NCBI RefSeq assembly: GCF_001641335.1
Contig: NZ_LVEM01000002.1
Span: 1,622,124-1,686,123 of the forward strand
Length of the DNA stretch: 64,000 bases
Reading direction: 5' to 3'
Source: Bradyrhizobium stylosanthis
Lineage (GTDB): Bacteria; Pseudomonadota; Alphaproteobacteria; Rhizobiales; Xanthobacteraceae
The notes beneath the pieces are model-generated. The model was not told the origin of the DNA. It worked only from the letters and a program-made list of their open reading frames with translations, and ran no database searches. This document shows positions 46,428 through 55,491 of this stretch, piece after piece. Within the stretch, counting starts at the first letter, position 1. Each line of letters opens with the position of its first letter. The translations under genes were made by a program, and so were the position numbers.

Positions 46428-49166
46428 ATGCAGTGCATGCACAGCTCTATGGGCGATTCGCCCGATCCCCAACTCGCAGGCCTCATGGGTCACGGCGCGG
46501 TACCAGAGGGTATTCGCAATGCCGTAGCTAAGCCGTCAGGCGCGCGCTTTTTCAAGTGCGCACTCCAGGTCAACCCGTTCGCCTATACCACACGCCACGC
46601 AAAGAAATCCGCGTTCAAGACCGAGCAAGAATACAACGACGCGATCGTCAAAGCGTGCCTCAAGGAAGGGATCGAGGTCGTCGGCATCACCGACCACTTC
46701 CGGATCGCGACCTCGCAAACGCTCGCCGCGGCCCTCGCCGCCGCTGGGGTCCACGTCTTTCTTGGCTTCGAGGCGAGCTCCAGCGAAGGCGTGCATCTGC
46801 TTTGTCTGTTTCCTGGCTCTACCAGCCACAGCGAATTGGAACGGACGATCGGCGCTTGCGGTGTGACGGATCTCACAGCCGAGTCGCCGCAGTCGGACAA
46901 GACGTGCGAGTACCTTCTGCAGGAAATCCCCAAGAGGGGCGGGATCACGGTCGCCGCCCACGCGTGCAGTCCCTCTGGCCTGCTGACGACGTTGAAAGGT
47001 CAGCCCCGAGCACGCGTGTGGGCCAACCCCGATCTTCTCGCAATCGCATTGCCTGGCCCGCGTGGCGACGCGCCAGAGAATTGTCGCGACATCATCGCTA
47101 ACAAGGACTCGGCGCACGCGCGGCCTCGCATTGTGGCCGCCATCAACGCCAATGATGTGAGCGACCCGGCTGCGCTCTCTGATCCGAGCACGACCACCTG
47201 GATCAAGATGGTTGTTCCCTCGATCGAGGGACTGCGCCAAGCGTTTCTTGATTGCGATTCTCGCATCCGCCTCAACAGCGACCCGGCTCCGACGCCGCAT
47301 ACCGAGCTGATCGCTTTGTTCTGGGCGGGCGGATTGCTCGACGGTCAATCTCTCCGGTTCAACGAATCTCTCAATGCCCTGATCGGCGGCCGAGGGGCGG
47401 GAAAATCCACCCTCATCGAAAGCTTGCGGTATGCATTCGAGCTTGCGCCCAAGGGCGACGAAGCAAAACGTTTGCATGACAGCATCATCAAGAGCGCGCT
47501 AGGGCAGGGCACGACGATCTCGGTTTTGCTACGCTCACCGCGCCCGTCGCCTCAATATTACTTAGTCGAGCGCATCTATGGCAGCAAGGCCCGCGTCCGC
47601 GACCAAAGCGGTGAGCTCTTGCAGAACGTTAAGCCTCAGTCTGTCCTCGGAAATCTTGAGGTCTACGGTCAGCACGAAATTTCTGAACTGACTAGATTCC
47701 CCGAGAAGCTCGCCCAGTTGCTGCGCCGATTTACGGAACCGTCCACGGACAAGTCGGGTGCCAAGGCCGGTCTGCGCGAGGAGCTGGAGCGCTCACGAGC
47801 GGCAATCACGACAGAGGAAACAGAGGTCGGTCGCATCGAGGAGGCACTTGCGGCGCTGCCGACGCTCAAGGAGCATCTCAAGCGATTTGCGGCTGCCGGT
47901 CTCGATGAGAAGCTTAAGGACAAGACCCAGATCGACAAGGAAGGTAGACTGTTCGAAACCGCCCTGGAAATGGTCGCGGACGCTGGAAATCTCGCCGCCG
48001 ACGTTCTCGCCGACGGGACGGCGGATGGACCGATTGTTGGGGAAGATGCCAAGGAGCTTCCCAACGGCGCGATCGTCGCGAAGCTAGATAAGGTCCAGAA
48101 GGAACTACTTCAGAAGATCGCTGCCGCCGGCAAGACCATCGAGGCCGCCGTAAAGGACGCAACCAAGGCCGTTGAGGCGATCAAGACTGAATGGACGCCG
48201 AAACAAACGGTGGCAAACGAGCTCTATCAGAAGACACTCAAGCAATTGAAGGCGGAGGGACACGACGCCGACAAGTTCGTTCAATACAAGAACCAAGTCG
48301 AGCGCCTGAAGCCGAAGGAGGTCGAACTCAAGGCGCGCAAGAAGGCCCTGACGGGACTGCAAAAGGTTAGACGCGAGTTGCTGGCCAAGTGGGACGCCGC
48401 AAAGGCAGAAGATTATCGTGAGCTTCAAAAGGCGGCCCGCAAGGTCTCAAAACACCTGAAAGATCGCGTACGCGTCAGCGTACGTCCAAGCGCGACGCTC
48501 GACCAGGTGGAGACGGTAATTCGCAAACATTGCTCAGGGAATTTCACTCAACCGCTTGAGCGGCTCCGCGCAAACAGCGACTTGAGCTTAACTGATCTGG
48601 GGTCGGCAGTCGCCGAAGGACCCGCTGCGCTTGTGAGCAAATACGGGTTCTCACAGAACGCTGCCGAGCGGATGGCGCAAGGAGGCTCGTCGCTCGCTCT
48701 GGAGATTGAGGAGTGTGAAGTGCCGGCCGAGGCTGCGCTGGAACTGAACGTCGGCAATGAGAAGGTTCAAACCTGGAAAGAACTTGCCCAGCTCTCGACT
48801 GGTCAGAAGGCGACAGCCGTGCTCCTTCTCCTTCTCCTTGAATCTGATGCGCCGTTGATAGTCGATCAACCGGAAGACGATCTCGACAACCGGTTCATTG
48901 CGGATTGTATCGTTCTGACCATGCGAGACGAGAAGAAAAAGCGGCAATTCATCTTCTCGACGCACAACGCTAATATTCCGGTTCTCGGAGACGCCGAGCA
49001 GATTGCTGGCCTGACACCCGTGGTGGAGGGCGGCATCGAGCACGCGACGATCCCCGACCATCTATGCGGATCGATCGACACGCCCGCCATCAAGGAAATG
49101 ATCAAAGATCTACTGGAGGGCGGCCAGGAAGCGTTCGAGTTCCGAAAGCGGAAGTACGGCTTCTAG
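46428..49166 (+). CDS. PHP-domain SMC-like ATPase (TrlF-like), possible defence protein
   Basis: A 912-residue two-part protein. The N-terminal PHP-like domain (about residues 40-300) has GIEVVGITDHFRIATSQ, HVFLGFEASSSEGVHLLCLF and GGITVAAHACSPSGLL, but the first PHP motif is CALQVNPFAYTTRH, without the usual HxH. The SMC/ABC ATPase part has Walker A NALIGGRGAGKSTLIESLRY (about 313-332), a Q-loop region (YGQHEISELTRF), a long coiled coil (about 430-700), the signature WKELAQLSTGQKATAV, Walker B LIVDQPEDDLDN and the switch FIFSTHNANIPVLGD. ATG 46428 has GGGAG five bases upstream. Similar PHP-ATPases are annotated as TrlF family; a role in cutting nucleic acid during phage defence is plausible but inferred. 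Confidence 0.85.
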   Translation: MQCMHSSMGDSPDPQLAGLMGHGAVPEGIRNAVAKPSGARFFKCALQVNPFAYTTRHAKKSAFKTEQEYNDAIVKACLKEGIEVVGITDHFRIATSQTLAAALAAAGVHVFLGFEASSSEGVHLLCLFPGSTSHSELERTIGACGVTDLTAESPQSDKTCEYLLQEIPKRGGITVAAHACSPSGLLTTLKGQPRARVWANPDLLAIALPGPRGDAPENCRDIIANKDSAHARPRIVAAINANDVSDPAALSDPSTTTWIKMVVPSIEGLRQAFLDCDSRIRLNSDPAPTPHTELIALFWAGGLLDGQSLRFNESLNALIGGRGAGKSTLIESLRYAFELAPKGDEAKRLHDSIIKSALGQGTTISVLLRSPRPSPQYYLVERIYGSKARVRDQSGELLQNVKPQSVLGNLEVYGQHEISELTRFPEKLAQLLRRFTEPSTDKSGAKAGLREELERSRAAITTEETEVGRIEEALAALPTLKEHLKRFAAAGLDEKLKDKTQIDKEGRLFETALEMVADAGNLAADVLADGTADGPIVGEDAKELPNGAIVAKLDKVQKELLQKIAAAGKTIEAAVKDATKAVEAIKTEWTPKQTVANELYQKTLKQLKAEGHDADKFVQYKNQVERLKPKEVELKARKKALTGLQKVRRELLAKWDAAKAEDYRELQKAARKVSKHLKDRVRVSVRPSATLDQVETVIRKHCSGNFTQPLERLRANSDLSLTDLGSAVAEGPAALVSKYGFSQNAAERMAQGGSSLALEIEECEVPAEAALELNVGNEKVQTWKELAQLSTGQKATAVLLLLLLESDAPLIVDQPEDDLDNRFIADCIVLTMRDEKKKRQFIFSTHNANIPVLGDAEQIAGLTPVVEGGIEHATIPDHLCGSIDTPAIKEMIKDLLEGGQEAFEFRKRKYGF

Positions 49167-49241
49167 CCAATCGCGCGTGGGTGCCCGATGCTAGTTCGCT
49201 TTGCCGCGGTGCAGGACCTCCCTGTAATGAAACAGGAACGA

Positions 49242-49268
49242 TAAAAAAACCCCTCGCAAAAGCGAGGG
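49242..49268 (-). terminator. Terminator for the DUF3768 gene
   Basis: On the minus strand: GCGAGGG-type stem CCCTCGC-TTTT-GCGAGGG followed by GTTTTTTTAT, a strong Rho-independent terminator. It faces minus-strand transcription from the DUF3768 gene and lies just past the end of the convergent PHP-SMC gene. Confidence 0.85.
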
Positions 49269-49418
49269 CTGGACAATTGATCCGAGGAAAGATCCGCACT
49301 GATCGGGCGCCCAACCCGCAAGGGTCCGGCAGGCCTTCCGATGTTCCCCGCAACGGTGCTCTCCTGTTGGAGCATCCATCCGCTTCGTCTAGATGGGGGC
49401 GGTGACTTCTTGCTCTAT

Positions 49419-49738
49419 TCAGTACTCGCTTGAAAGCATCAGCGTGAGCACACGCAAGGTTCGCTTCGGATCGCTCGGATCTTCTGAGCCGTACCGCATA
49501 TCTTCATCGTAGTAGTCGATCTTCCAGAAGAACTTCCGACCCACGAGCTCGAAGCTCCCGAAGTCGTGCTCGCCATGTCGATCGTTTCGGACGTAAACCT
49601 CGAGAAATTCGCCACGCGGACAAGCGCCTCAGCCACCACGCGCTCTGGCAACTCAGCAACACCCATTGTCATCATGACCTTGCCACCGTGGAACGTGCGA
49701 CGGAACTCCTCGTTGAGGAATGCGATCATATTCATCAT
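49419..49738 (-). pseudogene. DUF3768 family protein, single frameshift
   Basis: From ATG 49738 the frame reads MNMIAFLNEEFRRTFHGGKV, MTMGVAELPERVVAEALVRV and ANFSRFTSE. At about 49580 a one-base change moves the rest to another frame: NDRHGEHDFGSFELVGRKFF, WKIDYYDEDMRYGSEDPSDP and KRTLRVLTLMLSSEY, then TGA at 49419. Joined, it has the full DUF3768 pattern (GEHDFG, FWKIDYYD, DP-x-R-V-L-T-x-M-L). Function unknown; these proteins are common in plasmids and islands of alphaproteobacteria. Confidence 0.75.
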
Positions 49739-50096
49739 GGCTCTCCTCCGCGGCTTCGCTCTTGTACGGCGTCACATAAGGCGCGCCGCAATTCGGACAA
49801 TCGTTGTCACATTGCGCCGACCACACGTCCGGCGATTCGGTATCCGTTTCGTCCTCGAGGTAAGTCAGCATGGTGTTACAGGCGTCCTCGGCCTCAGCGA
49901 AGCTTTGGAGGGGCGAGCCTAGAACCCTGATCGCGCCACGGCTCAGGTCGAGCGGACGCCACGACGCCACGTAGCCCAACCTTCCGAAAAAGCCGGGACC
50001 AGTCGGGCTCTGGAAGCTGATCACGAACGAATAGTCGTTGCTACTTGCGTTCCATATCTCCATGTCTTCGACTGCACGATGGAATTCCAGGGGCAT
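49653..50096 (-). CDS. Hypothetical protein with CxxC pair, upstream of DUF3768
   Basis: A 147-codon frame: MPLEFHRAVEDMEIWNASSN, FVISFQSPTGPGFFGRLGYV, ASWRPLDLSRGAIRVLGSPL and SFAEAEDACNTMLTYLEDET, then CDNDCPNCGAPYVTPYKSE. The C-x-x-x-C-x-x-C cluster near residue 95-102 could be a small zinc site, and the natural protein may end soon after it. The last 28 residues overlap the DUF3768 start in another frame and look artefactual, so a frameshift near 49735 is likely. It forms a pair with the DUF3768 gene. Confidence 0.5.
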   Translation of the reverse strand: MPLEFHRAVEDMEIWNASSNDYSFVISFQSPTGPGFFGRLGYVASWRPLDLSRGAIRVLGSPLQSFAEAEDACNTMLTYLEDETDTESPDVWSAQCDNDCPNCGAPYVTPYKSEAAEESHDEYDRIPQRGVPSHVPRWQGHDDNGCC

Positions 50097-50455
50097 CAGG
50101 GGCCGTTCGCCGGGCCAGCCGAGAACGAAACTGCTGTGGGCGGGCGCCGGGCAGGGTCAATACACCGCAGCTCTGGCCAAGTTGTATTTCGTCGCCAAGC
50201 CATGGCATCGCTTCCTTATACCCAGGGCACACGAGGCGTCATTCGACCGGTACGTTCAAAGACCGGCCAGCCAAATAGCCGCGGACCTCCTTGAGGGGGC
50301 TCTGCAGAAAAATGTTGGCGCACGCGCCAGATTACGAGCCGTTCGGTGCGAGTGGCATTGGTTTGGATGCCCATCAATCCTGGTAGGTACCTTGCGGGCC
50401 TCCCTCAGATACAATCTGATGGCATTACAGCGGCCAGCCGCGTGGGGTGAGGGAA
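50097..50455. other. Spacer without a recognised gene
   Basis: About 360 bases; plus-strand frames continuing from the antisense of the upstream gene show no family features. Confidence 0.4.
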
Positions 50456-51301
50456 ATGATCGATAGGCGCGTGCTTTGGTTCTGTCTCGGTCTCTGTATC
50501 TGTATCGCCTTTGGTGTATGGTTGATTTTGCCCGCCGGGCTGGCCGGTAGTAGCGATGGCGTTCGTATCGAAAACAACGCCCTTATCGACAAGGTTAAAT
50601 CAACTTGGCGAGCGCAGGATGGTGAGACAGCGGAGCAAATCTTCAGTAAGGTCTCCAAGGTGGCACACTTCATCCCGCGGGGATGGGAGGTTGGTCAAAA
50701 GACCGACTCGGGAGAGCCAGTTATCTTTTCGTGGGCCAAGCACCGGACCGATAAAGCAGACGAAGAATATACAGTCACCTGGGAGATGTCGCCCGATGGC
50801 ACAATGAAAATTGTGGCGCCCTATGCAAAACCGATGGAACTAGGCTGGCAGGCGTTCGCAGTCTCGCTGATCGCCGACGAAGTAACAGACGACGAAGTAA
50901 CAGACGACGAAAACGGCGTGAACCGTCGCTTTCTGCACAATCCGGCAAACTTCAACTTTGTAACGACAGCGCAGGGTAAGCTGGGCGATCTTCTGCGGCG
51001 TGGCCGTTGCACTATCGGCGAACCGGTTGGAGTGCACTACTTGCCAAAGGCAGACGAACAACAAACGTCGAAGGGCGACCTGTGGCGCGTTCAGCTTTCG
51101 GTCGACTGCAATGTTCCTGGGCCTAGTTATTTCAGCCGTGACGGAGTCATCATTTTCGAGAAGCACGAAGGGCACGATTGGGAGCCGCAATCGTTCTTTG
51201 CCAAGGTCATCGCCACTTACGTACCCGGCTCTTGGTTTGAGCTTGCAGGCCCGAAAGATCAGGAAGCTTTCGAGGCGGGCCGGAAGGTGTTGTCAAAATA
51301 A
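50456..51301 (+). CDS. Membrane-anchored protein of unknown function
   Basis: A 281-residue protein from ATG 50456 with GAGGGAA directly upstream; a GTG nine bases earlier is less likely. One N-terminal helix (WFCLGLCICIAFGVWLILPA, residues about 7-26) anchors it, with the rest probably periplasmic. The body has VSKVAHFIPRGWEVGQKTDS, YTVTWEMSPDGTMKIVAPYA and NPANFNFVTTAQGKLGDLLR. A 15-base unit is repeated in tandem at 50876-50911, giving DEVTDDEVTDDE, so length there may vary. I do not recognise a family. Codon use looks normal. Confidence 0.65.
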   Translation: MIDRRVLWFCLGLCICIAFGVWLILPAGLAGSSDGVRIENNALIDKVKSTWRAQDGETAEQIFSKVSKVAHFIPRGWEVGQKTDSGEPVIFSWAKHRTDKADEEYTVTWEMSPDGTMKIVAPYAKPMELGWQAFAVSLIADEVTDDEVTDDENGVNRRFLHNPANFNFVTTAQGKLGDLLRRGRCTIGEPVGVHYLPKADEQQTSKGDLWRVQLSVDCNVPGPSYFSRDGVIIFEKHEGHDWEPQSFFAKVIATYVPGSWFELAGPKDQEAFEAGRKVLSK

Positions 51302-51512
51302 TTCGCGCTTGCACGGTCGATGGCTCGAGGGCCGACGATGTTGAGGTCGCAGCTTCGCTGCTTAATGCGGTTCCGCTGCACAAGACCCGCGTTTGGGTTG
51401 GCGCAGGGATGCAAGAATATGCTTCTCGATTTGAAAAAGGTCGATTGACGACGCAAACGCCGACACTCACGCCGAGAGATCAAGAGATAAGGCGGAGGAG
51501 CGCAAGCTGCTA
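51297..51512 (+). pseudogene. Coding fragment of unknown type
   Basis: Starting inside the end of the previous gene, one plus-strand frame reads IIRACTVDGSRADDVEVAAS, LLNAVPLHKTRVWVGAGMQE and YASRFEKGRLTTQTPTLTPR, then stops at 51512. It reads like the C-terminal part of a real protein but has no start of its own. Low confidence. Confidence 0.3.
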
Positions 51513-51867
51513 AAGCAACAAACAACTTTGGTCGAGCGAGCTTGAGCGCACGCGGCGCATTGGATTGATAGGAAGCGAGTATGAACAATTACTCGCAACA
51601 TCTGTGGGAGGCTTTCGTGTCAGGGGCACAGAGAATCGAAGCTCAGTATCTTCATACTGACGAGTTTCCGGATTGTACTCGTAGCGAATACATTTCGTGT
51701 CGTCTGCAGTCTCCTCCCATTAGAATCACTAACTCCACCCCTCCGACATTGCTTTTTTGATTTGTATATCGAATCGCCGTCGCACGTGAAGAACTTCCAA
51801 CTATAATGACTTGATCAGGATGCCTCAGTGCGTCGCTCCCGCCACGTGAGGGCAGTCGCCATTCGCA
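51513..51867. other. Spacer with no gene seen
   Basis: About 350 bases; no frame on either strand has a motif or start signal that I trust. Confidence 0.4.
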
Positions 51868-52140
51868 TCAAAATGACTTAACCACATCGCATCGTGGGCT
51901 TCTTCGGACGCGTGCGATCAAGGTATCTGTGACGGAAATTATATCAATGTGGTTCGTAATTCGATTGTATAGAAAGACGTCAGAGGTACTGTTCGTGTCG
52001 CCAACAACTAGATTTGACGCTCCACTCGCATAAACGACATAGTTGCCATCGCCGCTAATCGACGGACTTCCAATTTGACGCTCTTTGTATCTGCACGCAA
52101 CAGGAAATTGCGCGCCTAACGTGAGGAGCGCTGCTACCAC
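51868..52140 (-). pseudogene. TolB-like beta-propeller (PD40 repeat) fragment
   Basis: A 90-codon frame contains GSPSISGDGNYVVYASGASN and LVVGDTNSTSDVFLYNRITN, the core of one PD40/TolB-type propeller blade (SPSIS-DGRYVAF...ASNLV-GDTN-TSDVFVYDR). Full proteins have many such repeats; only one remains here, so it is a fragment. Confidence 0.55.
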
Positions 52141-52146
52141 ACCCCA

Positions 52147-52661
52147 TTACCCGTTTTGATTTTCGACCGTTTGGAAAAACGTGAGTGCCAGAGCCGCCGC
52201 ATCAAACAGGCCCATCCGGCGATCTTCGCTCATCCACGGCTTGCGGGGCGGAGGCACATATTGCTCAAACGCTGGAATGTGCTTCGCAATTCGCTCGGCA
52301 GTCTTTGCTTGTTCGGGCATTCGTAGCATTCGAACGCGCCTCGTACCTCCTCGCGGGAATAGGCAAGAACCGGAACGGCGCGATCTTTCGCGAGTGCGGC
52401 AATTGATGCATTGAGGGTTCTAATCCATTGCGCGCGTTTTGTTCCTTGCGCGGACGTATCCTGAATGACGAGCGTGTCGGGCTTATACAGATGGAAGAGG
52501 TGCGTGATGCGCCGGAGGCACACGTCGCATTTGCGGGGTCCCCGGCTCTCGCGAATTCCCCAATCGAACGGTTCTAAGCGGCCTTCGAATAGGATGAACG
52601 CAAAGCCGCGCGTGTTCGCATAAATAGAGAGGACGAGCGCATGCCGACGAAGCGTGACCAT
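52147..52661 (-). pseudogene. RuvC/RNase H-fold-like protein, frameshifted
   Basis: From ATG 52661: MVTLRRHALVLSIYANTRGF and AFILFEGRLEPFDWGIRESR, then YKPDTLVIQDTSAQGTKRAQ and WIRTLNASIAALAKDRAVPV, and EEVRGAF. A shift near 52320 restores MPEQAKTAERIAKHIPAFEQ, YVPPPRKPWMSEDRRMGLFD and AAALALTFFQTVENQ. The first strand (LVLSIYANTRGFAFILFEG), the D-T after beta-4 and the C-terminal DRRMGLFDAAALAL recall RuvC-like nucleases. It lies four bases after the XRE gene, so the two are a pair; both are frameshifted. Confidence 0.5.
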
Positions 52662-52665
52662 ATGC

Positions 52666-53012
52666 TCATTGCGACGCGCTCGCTCCTACACGGTCCAACA
52701 GTCGTTCGAGGAAGTCGAGTTTTAGGCGGGTTACATGTGACGAATCGCCCTGGAGCTGTTCGTAGAGTTCGTTTGCACGTGCGCGTATCGACGCGCGCAG
52801 ATCCGACATAAGCCCAGGAAACAGCTCCAACGCCGGCATGTTGAAGACAGCATGCAGATAAATACCGCGTCGAGACTTGGCCTTCGCTTCGATCCTTCAA
52901 TGCGCGAGACGGCAGTCCGACTCTTCACGCCGATGAGAAATGCGAGTTCTTGCTGGGTAAGTCCCCAGCGACGACGATGCGGGCGAACGTATGATTGGTG
53001 TCGGTGATGCAT
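52666..53012 (-). pseudogene. XRE-family regulator, frameshifted
   Basis: From ATG 53012: MHHRHQSYVRPHRRRWGLTQ, then QELAFLIGVKSRTAVSRIEG, a helix-turn-helix of the XRE type. A shift near 52860 leads into GIYLHAVFNMPALELFPGLM, SDLRASIRARANELYEQLQG and LKLDFLERLLDRVGASASQ, then TGA at 52666. The 3' end nearly touches the RuvC-like gene. This XRE plus RuvC-like pairing looks like a conserved two-gene unit. Confidence 0.6.
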
Positions 53013-53186
53013 ATAGTGCAGCCGGCCAGTAAGATGACAGGCACGCACCAATGATCCCGTTGAAAGCGGTCTCGTTCGAGACACGAAAAAGTGCCGACTC
53101 GGCACAGAAAGACAAAACTGCGTCCCCCATTCTATACCATAGTGGCTTCAGAAAGGATGCCCCATTGTGCATGAAGATGCGGTGGA

Positions 53187-53262
53187 GGTGGGGACTTGGG
53201 GACTTTGGGGACTTGGGACGATGTGCTCTTAGGACGTCCCCGAAGTCCCCAAGTCCCCCGCT
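53187..53262. repeat. GGGGACTT repeats forming a long hairpin
   Basis: Three head-to-tail units of GGGGACTT(T/G) at 53189-53216 face an inverted set, CGTCCCCGAAGTCCCCAAGT CCCCC, at 53234-53259, with about 15 bases between them. The single-stranded form would make a stem of more than 20 pairs. It covers the 3' end of the ATPase-like gene below, whose last residues (GDLGTSGTS) come from the repeat. Confidence 0.75.
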
Positions 53263-54595
53263 TCGGTCGAAGCCGTGTCCATCGTGACGCTTACACCATA
53301 TCTCTGACACAACATCTCGGCTTTCTTCCTCTCGGCCATGGGCACGACGTAGACGCCGTGAGATTTATACGTCTGAAAGTTTAGCTTCTTACGCAGAATG
53401 CTCCCGATCCAGCGGTTGCTAATCGGTACGCTGTATTCGCTCCCGTAGCGCCGGATCATGCCTGTGGTAATGTCGGCAACCGGAACGACGGGTCTATTGG
53501 ACGACAGCATCTGTTCGATGAGCACTTCCAGGACCTGCGCTTCCATGAGTAGGCCCCGCTCGGCAATGATAGAAATTTGAGCGCGCTTGCCAACCTTCCG
53601 TACTTCAGTCTGGATCCGTTGATTACTGGCGATGCTCAACAGGGGCAGCATGATTTGATTGATCCGCGGCTCCAGCGCAGGGTCGACAAGAGAAGGGTCG
53701 AGCTTGATTTCGTGTCGTTTGCGAAAGCGATACAAGAGCAGCTTGTCGCGCAATTCGCGTGCTTCATCCTTGAAGGTCGGAGGGAGGTTGATGGGGAATG
53801 TCGTCGCGCAGCGGTCGGGCGCCTGTTTCTTCGGTGATGAACCGACTTTCCAGCGCTCTGTCCTCGTAGCGGCCCCGCGTCGCTACGATTTTCGGTCCAA
53901 AGACATGAAATGCATCGGGATTGAACTCTCGTTCGCGATTCATGACCGTGCGCAAGACGGGCATGCCGCGCACGTTTCCGTTGTTGAGGATCTTGACTAT
54001 CTCGGAGCGCTCGTCACTGAAGCGGAAATCGGCCTCATCGAAGATAAGCGTTCCGCGGAAAGCATCGAGGGTATGGAAGATCGGCGAAATGGTCGAGGCA
54101 CCGCTCGCGAAGAACGGCTTGTAGCAGAGCGATCCGATCGAGGAGCGACCTCGTCTTCCCCGTCCCGAAATCGCCTCGAAGACGAAGGTAAGGCAAGTCA
54201 TTGAAAGCGTCATAGACCCAGCTAAGCAACACGTAATGACCAGCGACCTGCTCGAAGGGCGGGCTGAGATCAGCATAGCGATGGATGAAGTTGATGACGT
54301 CAGCGACGAGCTCTTGCTCGGTCCCGTAAGAGAGTGGCTCCGACGGGAGCAGGACAACCTCGTTCTTAATGAGATTGTTGTCGGCCGAGAATGGAACCAA
54401 TCGATGGCGTCCTGGCACGTCAACGTGCGGAGCTAACGTCCAGCGTCCCGCCAGGGACGTCGCAAACAACGTGGTGCGATTCTCGGTTCGATATACCAAT
54501 TCGATGACGGTGCCGTCCTCCAACAGATCGGAGACGGTCGGTTTGACATCCCTATGCTGTGTCGTCTCTCTGCGGATGGGGCTATCGTTGTTCAT
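53229..54595 (-). pseudogene. P-loop ATPase of mobile-element type, two frameshifts
   Basis: From ATG 54595: MNNDSPIRRETTQHRDVKPT, VIELVYRTENRTTLFATSLA, GHYVLLSWVYDAFNDLPYLR and the P-loop LRGDFGTGKTRSLLD. After a shift near 54160: IGSLCYKPFFASGASTISPI and TLDAFRGTLIFDEADFRFSD, where LIFDEAD is Walker B, then KILNNGNVRGMPVLRTV and FGPKIVATRGRYEDRALESR. After a second shift near 53765: RDKLLLYRFRKRHEIKLDPS and a C-terminal winged-helix-like part (IISERG-like IIAERGLLMEAQVLEVLIEQ, then YVVPMAERKKAEMLCQRYG). The build resembles D5/DUF-type helicase-primase ATPases of mobile elements. Dead unless the shifts are sequencing errors. Confidence 0.6.
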
Positions 54596-54704
54596 GCATC
54601 ATATAGTTGCCGACCATATCGAGTTCTGCGAGGGCCGGAGACGCATCTGCCCAGGCACGTTCACCAGCCTTGGTTGCAACAGGAGCGGCATCTAGGCTGA
54701 ACGC

Positions 54705-54947
54705 ATGGAAGGCATAATAATTCACATTGGCTGGGAATATTTTATTGGGCTCTTGGGCGCTCTGGTCGCAATGGCCTGGTACTCAAACGGGCGGTTCACG
54801 GCGCTCGAAACCTCGATGGACTGGGTCAAGAACATGCTTCTCGACCTGAAGAAATCGATCGATGATGCGAGCACCACGTCTGGTGAGGGCGCACCGAGAG
54901 ACAAGAATGCCGAAGGACAGCATCTCAAGCAACAAACACTCTGGTAG
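54705..54947 (+). CDS. Small membrane protein of unknown function
   Basis: An 80-residue frame: MEGIIIHIGWEYFIGLLGAL then VAMAWYSNGRFTALETSMDW and VKNMLLDLKKSIDDASTTSG. One membrane helix (residues about 10-26) is followed by an amphipathic helix, a build seen in phage- or plasmid-borne small membrane proteins. A strong ribosome binding site is not seen. The ATG at 54705 is divergent from the ATPase relic. Confidence 0.45.
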   Translation: MEGIIIHIGWEYFIGLLGALVAMAWYSNGRFTALETSMDWVKNMLLDLKKSIDDASTTSGEGAPRDKNAEGQHLKQQTLW

Positions 54948-55491
54948 GGACGAGGGAAACCGACGAGCCGGGTCCAATCGATTTACTCCCGCAGTTGCTA
55001 CGCGTGAAGCGACGTGGGTGGCGTCGTAGAGGAAATGATCTGCCCCTGACGAAGTGCTTGCTAGCTCCGCGTTCATTGGGCAGAAGCCGCGCTCTGCACT
55101 GGAGATCGTGGGGCGAATTCTCTGGCTTGCTTCACGGGGAGAGCGGGAGGCCGCAACGATCAAATATCACCTGCTGGACGAGTGTTTGGCGAGCGGTCGC
55201 TATAGCGTAAGAGCCGAGAAGGCCGTCTCAATGGCGAGCAAGGCTCCGCGTTGGTCTTCGGATAACTCCATCGGGGATCCTAATAACGCCATGTCGTCAC
55301 CGTCGCAATGTCGTGCGCATCAACAGCTATGGGCGCGTGATTGACCTGAAGCCCCTCGCCCGTCTCCTCGTAACGAGGCTCCGCAGCTTACATCATGAGG
55401 TGTTCGAATTGGCGAAGACCTGTTTGAGCTCAGCGCTGCAGCGGGGAGGTGCGGTGGGCACCCGTAGGTGGCGAATGTCGCAGCGCCACGT
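54948..55491. other. Spacer without a confident gene
   Basis: A plus-strand frame at 55054-55344 contains ALEIVGRILWLASRGEREAA TIKYHLLDECLASGRYSV-like sequence that may be a remnant of a small protein, but it has no start signal or known family. Confidence 0.3.

Noticed and set aside
46536..47477. A 313-codon minus-strand frame opposite the PHP-SMC gene
   Set aside because: Antisense shadow of a clearly real gene with PHP and Walker motifs.
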